Source: JAFGAS01 sp963809875 (lineage in GTDB: Bacteria > Desulfobacterota > Zymogenia > Zymogenales > Zymogenaceae). From it: 64,000 nt of DNA. Under the pieces are notes generated by a model. That model worked only from the letters and a program-made list of their open reading frames with translations, was not told the origin of the DNA and did no database searches. The stretch covers positions 102,191 through 166,190 of the forward strand of contig CAWELC010000003.1 in assembly GCA_963809875.1 (NCBI GenBank), in the 5' to 3' direction. A program made the position numbers and the translations under genes. This document shows, piece by piece, positions 17,209 to 25,812 of this stretch (the stretch's first letter is position 1; every line of letters begins with the position of its first letter).

Positions 17209-17973
17209 ATGGAGATCCGCGTATTAGGATGTAACGGGGGTATACTTCCGGGTTTTCGGTCTTCGAGCTTCCTGATAAACAAGCGGGTGCTCATCGATTC
17301 CGGACACGTGGCGGCAGAGCTCACCCTCGAGGAGCAGAACAAGGTCAGAGACATATTTATTACCCATTTTCATCTCGATCACACAAAAGATATCGCTTTC
17401 CTCACCGATAATGCCTTCGGCAATCACGATCTTCCCATCACGATCTATGGGACCGGCAAGACCGTATCGGATTTTAAGAATCACTACTTCAATAATGCCA
17501 CCTGGCCCGATTTCACCAGCATCAATTCCGAAAATCATCCCATCGTTAGACTTGCCACCGTGCAGGAGGGCCAGAAGACCGCGGTGAAGGGCATAGACGT
17601 CACTCCATTCGGCGTCAACCACTCCGTAGACGGGGTGGGCTATCTCGTGCGGGAGGGGTCGAGCGTTGTTGTCTTCTCGGGAGATACCGGGCCGACCGAT
17701 ACGATGTGGGCTGTTATCAACGCGGATCCGAACGTCAAGGCGATCTTCGTTGAGACGTCGTTCCCCAACGAGTTCCAGGCGATTGCCGACGCTTCCGGCC
17801 ATTTTACGCCGAGGACGCTCGACGCCGATCTCAAGAAGCTGAAGAGGACCGGAATTCCGATATACCTTTATCATCTCAAGCCGAAGTACTTCGATATCCT
17901 TACTGATGAGATTCGGGCCTTGAAACGGGACAACCTCATCGTCCTCCAGAACGATCTTTTCTTAACCTTCTGA
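17209..17973 (+). CDS. Class-II 3',5'-cyclic-nucleotide phosphodiesterase-like MBL-fold protein
   Basis: 254 residues. Metallo-beta-lactamase fold with metal site HFHLDH (in IFITHFHLDHTKDI), N-terminal strand MEIRVLGCNGGILPGFRSSS characteristic of class-II cAMP phosphodiesterases, a Ser-Gly-Asp strand (VVFSGDTGPTD), and a late histidine in YLYHLKP. Likely hydrolyses cAMP or cGMP; other MBL hydrolases (RNase Z-like) are possible. ATG 17209 is chosen because it begins the conserved first strand; an upstream TTG only adds residues overlapping the previous gene. Sitting behind a Crp-type regulator, it would switch the signal off. Confidence 0.8.
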   Translation: MEIRVLGCNGGILPGFRSSSFLINKRVLIDSGHVAAELTLEEQNKVRDIFITHFHLDHTKDIAFLTDNAFGNHDLPITIYGTGKTVSDFKNHYFNNATWPDFTSINSENHPIVRLATVQEGQKTAVKGIDVTPFGVNHSVDGVGYLVREGSSVVVFSGDTGPTDTMWAVINADPNVKAIFVETSFPNEFQAIADASGHFTPRTLDADLKKLKRTGIPIYLYHLKPKYFDILTDEIRALKRDNLIVLQNDLFLTF

Positions 17974-17982
17974 GGACCTGCC

Positions 17983-18837
17983 GTGGGCGTGCGAAAAGAA
18001 TCACCAACGGGAATTCGCATTGATGAGCAAAGCGCATGGGTGCGATGCCCCGGATGCAGCCGTATACTCTTTTCTCGGGAGGTCAAGAGAAATCTCTCGG
18101 TCTGCTCGGAATGCGGCCATCACTTCCGGATCGGGGCGCGCCAGCGCATTGAGATAACGGTCGATCCTGAGAGTTTCCAGGAACTTTTCGGCAATCTCAT
18201 GACGGCCGATCCACTCACGTTCGTAGACAGTAAGCCGTACGTAAAACGTGCCGAGGAGGCGCGTCGCAAATCGGGAGAGAACGAGGCAGTGATCGTAGGG
18301 AAGGCAAACGTCTTCGATCATCGGATCGTCGTCTCGGTCATGGATTTTGATTTCATGGGGGGGAGCATGGGAAGTGTCGTGGGGGAGAAGGTGACCCTGG
18401 CCGTTGAGGAGGCGGTCGCTCATTCGCTTCCGGTCGTCTCATTTACGGCGTCCGGAGGAGCGCGGATGCAGGAAGGGCTGATATCTCTCCTCCAGATGGC
18501 AAAGACGACCGGCGCCGTCACCAGAATGCAGGGAAAAGGGCTTCCTTTTATCTCGGTACTCACCGACCCCACGACCGGAGGAGTGGCCGCGAGCTTTGGG
18601 ATGCTGGGTGATATAATCATCGCGGAGCCGGGGGCGCTCATCGGCTTTGCGGGCAGACGCGTCATAGAACAGACGATAAACGAGAAGCCTCCCGAGAACT
18701 TCCAGAAGGCCGAAGAGCTGATGCGTCATGGAATGATCGATATGATCGTTGAAAGGAAACTGATACGGCCGACTCTTGGACGGATTTTGGATTATTTCGA
18801 CCCCATGACGAGAAACCGAACATCTCCCTCCCGATAA
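17983..18837 (+). CDS. accD: Acetyl-CoA carboxylase carboxyltransferase subunit beta
   Basis: 284 residues. Transfers the carboxyl group from biotin to acetyl-CoA, the first step of fatty-acid synthesis; partner AccA is not in the window. N-terminal four-Cys zinc ribbon (CPGC ... CSECGHHF), then the crotonase-fold carboxyltransferase domain with SGGARMQEG and the glycine-rich DPTTGGVAASFGMLGD oxyanion region. GTG start at 17983 with GAGG 7 bases upstream; nine bases after the phosphodiesterase stop. The next gene is folC, the accD-folC neighbourhood common in bacteria. Confidence 0.95.
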   Translation: MGVRKESPTGIRIDEQSAWVRCPGCSRILFSREVKRNLSVCSECGHHFRIGARQRIEITVDPESFQELFGNLMTADPLTFVDSKPYVKRAEEARRKSGENEAVIVGKANVFDHRIVVSVMDFDFMGGSMGSVVGEKVTLAVEEAVAHSLPVVSFTASGGARMQEGLISLLQMAKTTGAVTRMQGKGLPFISVLTDPTTGGVAASFGMLGDIIIAEPGALIGFAGRRVIEQTINEKPPENFQKAEELMRHGMIDMIVERKLIRPTLGRILDYFDPMTRNRTSPSR

Positions 18838-18979
18838 TCCGCGCAGGAGGCACCCCGCGGATCACTTTTCCCGCCATTTTTAGCAGCGTCAGGACAGGCA
18901 GGCCGACCCACGGAGGGCGGATGGACTGTGCTGACAACCGGCGTGAGACATATTCATTGCCTCTACCCGATTGCGCGAT

Positions 18980-20284
18980 ATGATCAAAGATAACGCATCC
19001 GATTCATATATCAAAGACCAGTTTCTATACCTTGAGGGCCTTACCGCCCGCGGGATCCGCACAGACCTGTCTCAGATGCGCGCCGGGCTTGTCCTCCTGG
19101 ATAATCCCGAGCGGGCGGTGCCGACGGTCATCGTCGGGGGAACGAACGGCAAGGGCTCGGTCACGACGATGATCGGTAATATTGTTAGGCATGCCGAATA
19201 TTCTGTCGGCTGCTACTATTCTCCCCATCTTTTCGACGTGCGCGAAAGGATTATGCTCAATGGCATAATGATCTCATCCGTCGATATGGCCCGTCTCATC
19301 CAATACATACGAGAAAAGACGGAACCCGATCTGAATCTGACCTATTTCGAGTTCCTGACGCTTTCGGCCTACACCTTTTTCGCCCGGAGTAAAGTGGATC
19401 TGGGGGTGATGGAGGTCGGCATGGGGGGGCGCTATGACGCCACCAACGTCACCGACCCGATCGTATCGGTAGTCACCACCGTATCGCTGGACCATACCGG
19501 GTACCTCGGAAAGAGAGAGGAAGAGATAGCCGAAGAAAAGGCCCAAATCGTCGGGGACGGGTGCGTGCTTGTCGCGGGGAGGGTAAGTGAGAGCGTACGA
19601 GAGATCCTGCGCAATCATGCGCGAGAGAAGGGGGCCGGGTCGTTCTTCTTGAGTGAGGACTTCGTGGGCAAGGCGCAGTCGGTAAAGGTGCGGAATGGGA
19701 CAACTGCGATGCGGTATCGGGGTCTCGGCACGCATCTGGACAAGGTTATCGTTTCGCTTCCCGGGGCACATCAGATCGATAACGCGTCCGTGGCGCTGGC
19801 CACGGTCGAGATTCTCGGAAGAAGGGGATTTTCCATAAGTGAGGACGCTATTCGGAAGGGGCTGTCGTCGGTCCACCTCCCGGGGAGGATGGAGCGGATC
19901 GCGGAAAACCCCGAGACGATTGTCGACGTCGCTCACAACCCGGCAGGGGCGCGGGTCCTGGCCGAGTACATTCGGTTGCTGCCGAAAAAGAGGACGGCCC
20001 TCGTGGTGGGAATGATGGGTGATAAGGACATCGGCGGTTTCCTGAGGGAGCTTGACGGACTTGCTGTTTCCATAGCGCTGGCCGCTCCCCGAGTCGACCG
20101 GGCGGCCTCAATCGCCGATCTGAAGCGGGCTGCCGTTTCCCTCGGAACGCCGGTCCGGTCGTATGGAGGTGTCTCTGCGGCGCTCGAGGCGTCACGGCGG
20201 CTGGTCGGAGATCAGGGCAGGATCGTCGTCACGGGGTCATTCTATACCGTCGAGGAAGCCGCCAGGGAGATCCGAGGTGCGTAG
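18980..20284 (+). CDS. folC: Folylpolyglutamate synthase / dihydrofolate synthase
   Basis: 434 residues, Mur-ligase-like. Adds glutamate to dihydropteroate and to folates using ATP. P-loop GGTNGKGSVT (~residue 53), Mur-ligase central region with MGGRYDATNVTDP and the carbamylated-lysine segment HTGYLGKREEEIAEEKA, and a C-terminal domain with VDVAHNPAGARVLAEYI. ATG 18980 is taken; a TTG nine bases upstream is possible, and neither has a clear ribosome site. The 140-base gap after accD shows no strong terminator, so co-transcription is likely. Confidence 0.94.
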   Translation: MIKDNASDSYIKDQFLYLEGLTARGIRTDLSQMRAGLVLLDNPERAVPTVIVGGTNGKGSVTTMIGNIVRHAEYSVGCYYSPHLFDVRERIMLNGIMISSVDMARLIQYIREKTEPDLNLTYFEFLTLSAYTFFARSKVDLGVMEVGMGGRYDATNVTDPIVSVVTTVSLDHTGYLGKREEEIAEEKAQIVGDGCVLVAGRVSESVREILRNHAREKGAGSFFLSEDFVGKAQSVKVRNGTTAMRYRGLGTHLDKVIVSLPGAHQIDNASVALATVEILGRRGFSISEDAIRKGLSSVHLPGRMERIAENPETIVDVAHNPAGARVLAEYIRLLPKKRTALVVGMMGDKDIGGFLRELDGLAVSIALAAPRVDRAASIADLKRAAVSLGTPVRSYGGVSAALEASRRLVGDQGRIVVTGSFYTVEEAAREIRGA

Positions 20285-20394
20285 CCGTTTGAAAGAAGCT
20301 GTTTGTTCGAGCTGTCAGGTCCTCCCCGCGTCTCAAAAGGCGCGCTGCCGACGGTCAAACGCCCGCGACGTCGTCAAAAATAGACTCAAATAGA

Positions 20395-20423
20395 TTGACA
20401 ACCGCCTTTGATTTCTCTATCAT
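20395..20423 (+). promoter_or_regulatory. Promoter for coaBC operon
   Basis: TTGACA (20395-20400), 17-base spacer, TATCAT (20418-20423), about 40 bases before coaBC. Confidence 0.75.
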
Positions 20424-20461
20424 GAAAGGATAATCCCTATCATTAGTAGACCAGCAAGACC

Positions 20462-21664
20462 ATGAATAAACCCAGGCATATCGTCCTCGGCGTGACGGGT
20501 GGGATCGCGGCGTATAAGGCGTGCGAGTTGACCCGCCTCTTTGTCAAGGGAGGATATTCGGTCCACGTCGTCATGACCGAGCATGCCCTGGCCTTCGTCA
20601 CCCCACTCACCTTTTCGACACTGTCGGGAAATCCCGTGGGGAGCGCCATGTTTGACGGGGGAGCGCCGGAGACGATCAAGCATATCGATCTGGCCGATGA
20701 GGCCGATCTCGTTGTCGTGGCCCCCGCTACGGCAAACGTGATCGCCAAGGTGGCTGCGGGGATAGCCGACGATCTCCTCACGACGATCATCACGGCAACA
20801 AGGGCGCCGGTCCTGTTTTCCCCATCGATGAACGTCAACATGTACGAGAACCCGATAACCCGCGGCAATATCGAGCGGCTCGGGGGGCTCGGCTACCATT
20901 TCGTCGAGCCGGGGACTGGTTGGCTTGCGTGCGGCTGGGAAGGAAAGGGGAGGCTTGCCGAGCCGATACTGATATATGAGCGCGCCGAGGCCCTTCTGGC
21001 CGATCAGGATCTTTCCGGCATGAAACTGCTGGTAACGGCAGGGCCCACCCGAGAGGCGATCGATCCGGTTCGTTTCATCAGCAACCGCTCCACGGGAAGG
21101 ATGGGATACGCGGTGGCGAGGCGCGCCGCCCTGAGGGGGGCACAGGTTATCCTCATCTCGGGCCCATCTCACCTCGAGCCGCCGTCCGGCGTAGATGTCG
21201 TGTCCGTGGAGAGCGCGGCCGAAATGGCCCGGGAAGTGAAGGGGCGTTTCGGCTGGGCACAAGTCGTTATCAAGGCCGCCGCCGTATCGGACTTCACGCC
21301 GAAAAGCCCGAGCGGACACAAGATCAAGAAGGATGAATGCGCGGACGTGATCGAGCTTTCGCGCACTGAAGATATTCTGCAGGAGCTCGGCAGGATCAAG
21401 GGCGATAAGATCCTCGTGGGCTTTGCCGCAGAGACCGAAAAAATGCGGGCCAATGCCAAGAAGAAACTTGAGGGCAAGAATCTCGATATGATCGTTGCCA
21501 ACGACGTATCAAGAAAAGACTCGGGTTTTGGCGTGGAAACGAATGTGGTGCGGATCATTGAGCGTGACGGGACGGAAACCGAGCTTCCCCTCATGTCCAA
21601 GGAGGAGGTGGCCGACGAAATCCTTACCAGAGTTGGGGATCTATGGAAGAAAGGACGCAGCTGA
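20462..21664 (+). CDS. coaBC: Bifunctional phosphopantothenoylcysteine decarboxylase / phosphopantothenate-cysteine ligase
   Basis: 400 residues, standard for CoaBC in coenzyme A synthesis. The N-terminal FMN decarboxylase half (1-185) has VTGGIAAYKACEL, the active-site histidine in KHIDLADEADLVVVAPAT, and PSMNVNMYENP; the C-terminal ligase half (~190-400) has AGPTREAIDPVRFISNRSTG and the dimer-interface lysine KIKK (HKIKKDE). The stop overlaps the downstream glycosylase gene by 22 bases. The ribosome site is weak, but the start fits the family. Confidence 0.96.
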   Translation: MNKPRHIVLGVTGGIAAYKACELTRLFVKGGYSVHVVMTEHALAFVTPLTFSTLSGNPVGSAMFDGGAPETIKHIDLADEADLVVVAPATANVIAKVAAGIADDLLTTIITATRAPVLFSPSMNVNMYENPITRGNIERLGGLGYHFVEPGTGWLACGWEGKGRLAEPILIYERAEALLADQDLSGMKLLVTAGPTREAIDPVRFISNRSTGRMGYAVARRAALRGAQVILISGPSHLEPPSGVDVVSVESAAEMAREVKGRFGWAQVVIKAAAVSDFTPKSPSGHKIKKDECADVIELSRTEDILQELGRIKGDKILVGFAAETEKMRANAKKKLEGKNLDMIVANDVSRKDSGFGVETNVVRIIERDGTETELPLMSKEEVADEILTRVGDLWKKGRS

Positions 21665-22338
21665 AAGAGATCGTCGCCACGCTTCGATCACACCTGCTTT
21701 ATCTCAAGGAAATGGGCATCGAGTGGATCCCGAGGCGGGCAGGGGAATTAGGGCCCAGCACATCCCCCCTCACGCTGGAGTCGATCCGCGCTGAAATGGG
21801 CGATTGCAGACGCTGTAAACTCTGGAGTGGAAGAAAGAATCTCGTGTTCGGAGAGGGCAACCCAAACGCCTCACTGATGTTTGTGGGGGAGGGGCCCGGT
21901 GCCGATGAAGACGCGCAGGGGCGCCCATTCGTCGGAAGGGCGGGACAGCTGCTGACCAGGATCATCGAAGCCATCGATATGAAGCGGAACGATGTCTATA
22001 TCGCTAACATCGTCAAGTCTCGCCCCCCCAACAACCGCGTTCCGGAGCCGGATGAAGTGGCCGCGTGCCTGCCGTTCCTGAAGAAACAGATAGCAGCCAT
22101 CCGACCTCAGATCATCGTGGCACTGGGCGCCGTGGCGACAAACAATCTGCTGGGAGCCACGCTTTCGATCACAAAAGTGAGGGGGGAATTTCGGGAAATG
22201 GGCGGAGTCCTGATCCTGCCGACCTTTCACCCGAGCTATCTGTTGCGCAATCCCGCCGCCAAACGCGAGGTCTGGGAGGATATGAAGAAGGTCAGGAACC
22301 GCCTCCACCTCATTGAAAGGAGTGATCCAGGTGCGTAA
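21643..22338 (+). CDS. Family-4 uracil-DNA glycosylase (4Fe-4S)
   Basis: 231 residues. Removes uracil from DNA in base-excision repair. Family-4 features: motif A region GEGPGADEDAQGRPFVGRAG, cluster-ligand cysteines in CRRC (~residues 53-56), CLPFLKK and further ones, and motif B TFHPSYLLRNP. The ~45-residue N-terminal extension before the core is usual for the deltaproteobacterial group. It overlaps coaBC at its start and the NfeD gene at its end, so it is within one operon. Confidence 0.93.
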   Translation: MEERTQLKEIVATLRSHLLYLKEMGIEWIPRRAGELGPSTSPLTLESIRAEMGDCRRCKLWSGRKNLVFGEGNPNASLMFVGEGPGADEDAQGRPFVGRAGQLLTRIIEAIDMKRNDVYIANIVKSRPPNNRVPEPDEVAACLPFLKKQIAAIRPQIIVALGAVATNNLLGATLSITKVRGEFREMGGVLILPTFHPSYLLRNPAAKREVWEDMKKVRNRLHLIERSDPGA

Positions 22339-23635
22339 GCTTTTAGTCTCGATACATATCACGATATTCCTCACGGGGATCGTACTGGCGTTTGCCCCGG
22401 CAATCCTCGGCCAGGTGGTAGGGCCCGCTCCAGTGAGCGTGCTCACCGTCAAGGGGATCATTAACCCGGTTTCCGCGGAATACCTCGTGGAGGGGATCAC
22501 CGAGGCTTACGACAAGGGGTACCAGGCGGTTATTATCGAGATCGATACGCCGGGCGGACTGGACGATTCGATGCGAGAGATCATCAAGTCGATGATCAAT
22601 ACCAAGATACCCGTCATCGTGTACGTCCACCCATCGGGCGGCAGGGCGGCTTCTGCGGGAGCCTTCATAACGATCGCGTCGGACATCGCGGTCATGACGC
22701 CCGGCACCAACATCGGGGCCGCGTCGCCCGTCTCCCTTGGCGAACAGATGGACGAGACGATGAAGGCAAAGGTCACCAATGACGCGGCAGCCTATATAAC
22801 GGGATTGGCCGACGGCAACAAAAGGAACTCAGATATCGCGCGCCGGATGGTCACTGAAGCGATCTCCATTCCGGCCGAAGAGGCCCTCTCCGACAACGTC
22901 ATCACCCTCATCGCCAAGGATCGCGCGGATTTGATCGCCCAGTTGGATGGAAAGACCTTCGTAACACGGAAAGGGACCATCACGTTCCATTTAAAAGGCG
23001 CCGATATCGCTGAAAATCCAATGGGTTTTCGCTTCGAATTTCTTTACATCCTCTCCAACCCGAACATTGCCTATATCCTTATGATGCTGGGGATCATGGG
23101 GCTCTACTTTGAGCTGTCCAACCCCGGCGCGATCCTCCCGGGCGTCATCGGGGGAATTTGTCTGGTTCTGGCTTTCTACTCTTTTTCGACGCTCCCGGTC
23201 AACTACGCGGGGGTCCTGCTCATCCTCTTTGCGGTCCTCCTATTTATTCTGGAGATCAAGGCGCCCACTCACGGCTTCCTGGCAATCGGAGGTGTGATCG
23301 CCCTTTTCTTCGGTTCGATTCTCCTCTTTAATACAAAAGTGGAGTTTCTCAGGGTGTCTATGGAAGTTATTCTGCCGACCGTTATCGGCGTGGCCCTCTT
23401 CTTTGCCTTCGTCATAACGATGGCCGTACGCGCTTACCGAAAGAAACCGACCACCGGAACGGAGGGAATCCTCGGCGAAATCGGCGTCGCCAAGTCGCGG
23501 ATAGATGCCGAGGGGGGCCGTGTCTTCGTCCACGGGGAATGGTGGGATGCGACGAGCGACGACCCTATCGGCGAAGGGGCCAGGGTCGAAGTCATCGAAA
23601 GCAAGAATCTCGCCATCAAGGTAAAGAAGATCTAG
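22331..23635 (+). CDS. NfeD-family membrane serine protease (ClpP-class, SppA-like)
   Basis: 434 residues: signal/anchor helix (LLVSIHITIFLTGIVLAFA), ClpP/crotonase-fold protease domain (~35-220) with EIDTPGGLDDSMREI, the nucleophile serine in GRAASAGAF, and PGTNIGAASPV, then four to five transmembrane helices (~240-370) and a C-terminal OB-fold (GILGEIGVAKSRIDAEGG). In known long-form NfeD proteins the protease acts on membrane proteins such as stomatin partners; no stomatin gene is adjacent. GTG 22331 is chosen because AAAGGAG lies 9 bases upstream. Confidence 0.9.
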   Translation: MRKLLVSIHITIFLTGIVLAFAPAILGQVVGPAPVSVLTVKGIINPVSAEYLVEGITEAYDKGYQAVIIEIDTPGGLDDSMREIIKSMINTKIPVIVYVHPSGGRAASAGAFITIASDIAVMTPGTNIGAASPVSLGEQMDETMKAKVTNDAAAYITGLADGNKRNSDIARRMVTEAISIPAEEALSDNVITLIAKDRADLIAQLDGKTFVTRKGTITFHLKGADIAENPMGFRFEFLYILSNPNIAYILMMLGIMGLYFELSNPGAILPGVIGGICLVLAFYSFSTLPVNYAGVLLILFAVLLFILEIKAPTHGFLAIGGVIALFFGSILLFNTKVEFLRVSMEVILPTVIGVALFFAFVITMAVRAYRKKPTTGTEGILGEIGVAKSRIDAEGGRVFVHGEWWDATSDDPIGEGARVEVIESKNLAIKVKKI

Positions 23636-23655
23636 GTCGTTTACGACGGACACCG

Positions 23656-24666
23656 ATGACAGAGCCGATACGTGCCCTCTCGGTCATATCGGGAGGGCTT
23701 GACAGCATCCTGGCCACGCGCATCGTGATGGATCAGGGCGTGGACGTGACGGCGATTCACTTCGTCACTCCATTCTTTGGGTCCGCGCCGGGACCGGAGG
23801 GCGATCTATTCGCCCGGCGTATGGCCGAACGGTACGGCATCCGCGCAACCTCGGTCGACGTCGCCGACAGCTATATCGGTATGCTCGCGTCGCCCCAGTA
23901 TGGATACGGGAAGAACTTTAATCCATGCGTGGACTGTAAGATCCTCCTTTTTGCGACGGCGCGCCTGATGATGGAAGAGGCGGGTGCCCGGTTCATCATA
24001 ACCGGAGAAGTCCTGGGGCAGCGCCCGATGTCTCAGCGGCGGGACACGCTGAGGGTTATAGAGCGGGATTCGTCAACCACGGGGCTTCTGCTTAGACCTC
24101 TCTCGGCCAAACTGCTCAAGCCGACCATCCCGGAGTCCGAAGGGTGGGTTCGGAGGGAAGAGCTCTTCGGGTTTTCGGGGAGATCGCGAAAGCCCCAGAT
24201 CGAGCTCGCGTCCCGTTTGGGTATTACCGGTTATCCGGCCCCGGCAGGTGGGTGCTGTCTGACCGATCCGATCCAGTCCGGGAGGATCAGGCGTCTTTAC
24301 GGGATGAAAGAGCGACCGGACCCGCGGGAAGTCGCACTGATACAGATCGGCAGACCCTTCTATCTCGGAGACGGGGTGATCCTGACAATGGGGAGAAACG
24401 AAGAGGAGAATGCAAGGATTGACGGGCTGGCACAAAACGGAGACCTCTTCATAAAAATTGTTGATATGCCCGGTCCCCTGGGTCTTATACTCGGAAGCCC
24501 CACGGATGATCAGATGAATACGGCGACCGCAATTATCGCCTACTTCAGCAAGGCGCGGGGCCTGCCGAACGTCAGAGTCGGCATAGGCGGCAGATTAGAC
24601 CCCCTGGAAACGGTGCGCGAGGCGTCCGCCGCCGATGAGCAGGATGTGGAAAAGATGAAGTTCTGA
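23656..24666 (+). CDS. PP-loop tRNA-thiolation-like protein with NFACT-R_2-type C-terminus
   Basis: 336 residues. N-terminal ATP-pyrophosphatase PP-loop SGGLDS (~residues 12-17) followed by MnmA/ThiI-like secondary structure, conserved cysteines in NPCVDCK (~95-101) and in PAGGCCLTD (~200-208), and a C-terminal region (DLFIKIVDMPGPLGLILG onwards) resembling the NFACT-R_2 domain found fused to this group in deltaproteobacteria. Probably a tRNA sulfur-modification enzyme (often auto-annotated as thiouridylase); not canonical MnmA, since the usual second half is absent. ATG 23656 starts the conserved part. Confidence in the fold is high, in the substrate low. Confidence 0.7.
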   Translation: MTEPIRALSVISGGLDSILATRIVMDQGVDVTAIHFVTPFFGSAPGPEGDLFARRMAERYGIRATSVDVADSYIGMLASPQYGYGKNFNPCVDCKILLFATARLMMEEAGARFIITGEVLGQRPMSQRRDTLRVIERDSSTTGLLLRPLSAKLLKPTIPESEGWVRREELFGFSGRSRKPQIELASRLGITGYPAPAGGCCLTDPIQSGRIRRLYGMKERPDPREVALIQIGRPFYLGDGVILTMGRNEEENARIDGLAQNGDLFIKIVDMPGPLGLILGSPTDDQMNTATAIIAYFSKARGLPNVRVGIGGRLDPLETVREASAADEQDVEKMKF

Positions 24667-24729
24667 CGATTCCTAAAGAATACGTGCTGAATGTAATGGG
24701 TCCGCTTTTATGCTACATTGAGGGAAAAA

Positions 24730-25725
24730 ATGCGAAGATCACGGATATTGTCAACCGGCCGATATCTCCCCCCCAAGGTCGTTACGAACCACGATCTGGC
24801 CAGGGTCATTAACACCAATGACCAGTGGATTCAGGAGCGGTCCGGTATCGTTGAGCGTCGGTACGTCGAGGGAGAGGTGGGGGCGTCCGATCTCGGTTTT
24901 GAGGCGGCCAAGATCGCCATCGATCGGGCCGGCATCACGGCAAAAGACCTCGATATGATCATTTTTGCGACGCTGAGCCCGGACTATACCTTTCCCGGGC
25001 CGGGGTGCCTGCTCCAGAGCATGTTGGAAGTGCCGGGGAAAGCGGTAGTTGATATCAGAAACCAATGCACAGGGTTTCTCTACGGCATGTCGATAGCCGA
25101 TCAGTTCATCAAGACCGGCATGTTTGACAAGATCCTGGTCGTGGGAGCGGAGGTCCATTCGACGGGGCTTGAGTTTGCAGACTCGGGCAGGGACGTAACG
25201 GTGCTCTTCGGGGACGGGGGCGGCGCCATGGTGATCGGCGTCAGCGACGATCCCGACCGGGGCATCCTCTCGACCCACCTGCACGCCGACGGCCGGGGTT
25301 TCAGAGACCTCTGGATCGAGGGACCTGCCAGCCGTTACATGCCGCGGGTCACCCACCAGATGATAGACGAGGGCCGGCAATGGCCGAAAATGAACGGGAG
25401 GAACGTTTTCAGGGGTGCCGTCACCCACCTTCCGGAGGTCATCAATGAGGCGCTTTCGGCAAATGATACAAAACTCGAGGACGTCGCCTATCTGATACCG
25501 CACCAGGCCAATATGCGCATCAACCAGTTTGTCGCCCACAAGCTCGGGTATCCCCAGGAAAAGGTCTGGCACAATATTCAGCGGTACGGTAACACCACCG
25601 CAGCGACCCTCCCGCTGTGTCTGGACGAGATGCTGGAGCAGGGTGTCGTCAAGGATAAGGATCTCCTCTTGTTTGCGGCCTTTGGGGCCGGCTTTACGTG
25701 GGGATCTGCGCTCGTGAGGTGGTAG
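24730..25725 (+). CDS. fabH: 3-oxoacyl-ACP synthase III (FabH-like)
   Basis: 331 residues, thiolase fold. Initiates fatty-acid synthesis by condensing acyl-CoA with malonyl-ACP. Catalytic triad visible: Cys in RNQCTGFLYG (~111), His in IPHQANMRI (~254) and Asn in RYGNTTAA (~286); C-terminal GGG-like turn AFGAGFTWGSALVRW. The ATG at 24730 has AGGG 5 bases upstream. Divergence from E. coli FabH (for instance the long HLHADGRGFRDLWIEGP insert) means a specialised starter-unit role cannot be excluded. Confidence 0.93.
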   Translation: MRRSRILSTGRYLPPKVVTNHDLARVINTNDQWIQERSGIVERRYVEGEVGASDLGFEAAKIAIDRAGITAKDLDMIIFATLSPDYTFPGPGCLLQSMLEVPGKAVVDIRNQCTGFLYGMSIADQFIKTGMFDKILVVGAEVHSTGLEFADSGRDVTVLFGDGGGAMVIGVSDDPDRGILSTHLHADGRGFRDLWIEGPASRYMPRVTHQMIDEGRQWPKMNGRNVFRGAVTHLPEVINEALSANDTKLEDVAYLIPHQANMRINQFVAHKLGYPQEKVWHNIQRYGNTTAATLPLCLDEMLEQGVVKDKDLLLFAAFGAGFTWGSALVRW

Positions 25726-25757
25726 CTCGTCTATCTATCTACTGTGTCTCACCTAAG

Positions 25758-25788
25758 GGGCGGGAATGGGATAGCATCCCACCCGCCC
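25758..25788 (+). promoter_or_regulatory. Strong hairpin in the mutS leader
   Basis: GGGCGGG (25758-25764) / CCCGCCC (25782-25788) with an inner stem TGGGAT / ATCCCA and a 3-base loop, separated by a two-A bulge. It ends about 25 bases before the mutS start and has no T tail, so it is more likely an mRNA structure than a terminator. Confidence 0.4.
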
Positions 25789-25812
25789 TCATGCCGTAAG
25801 GAAAATATCAAC

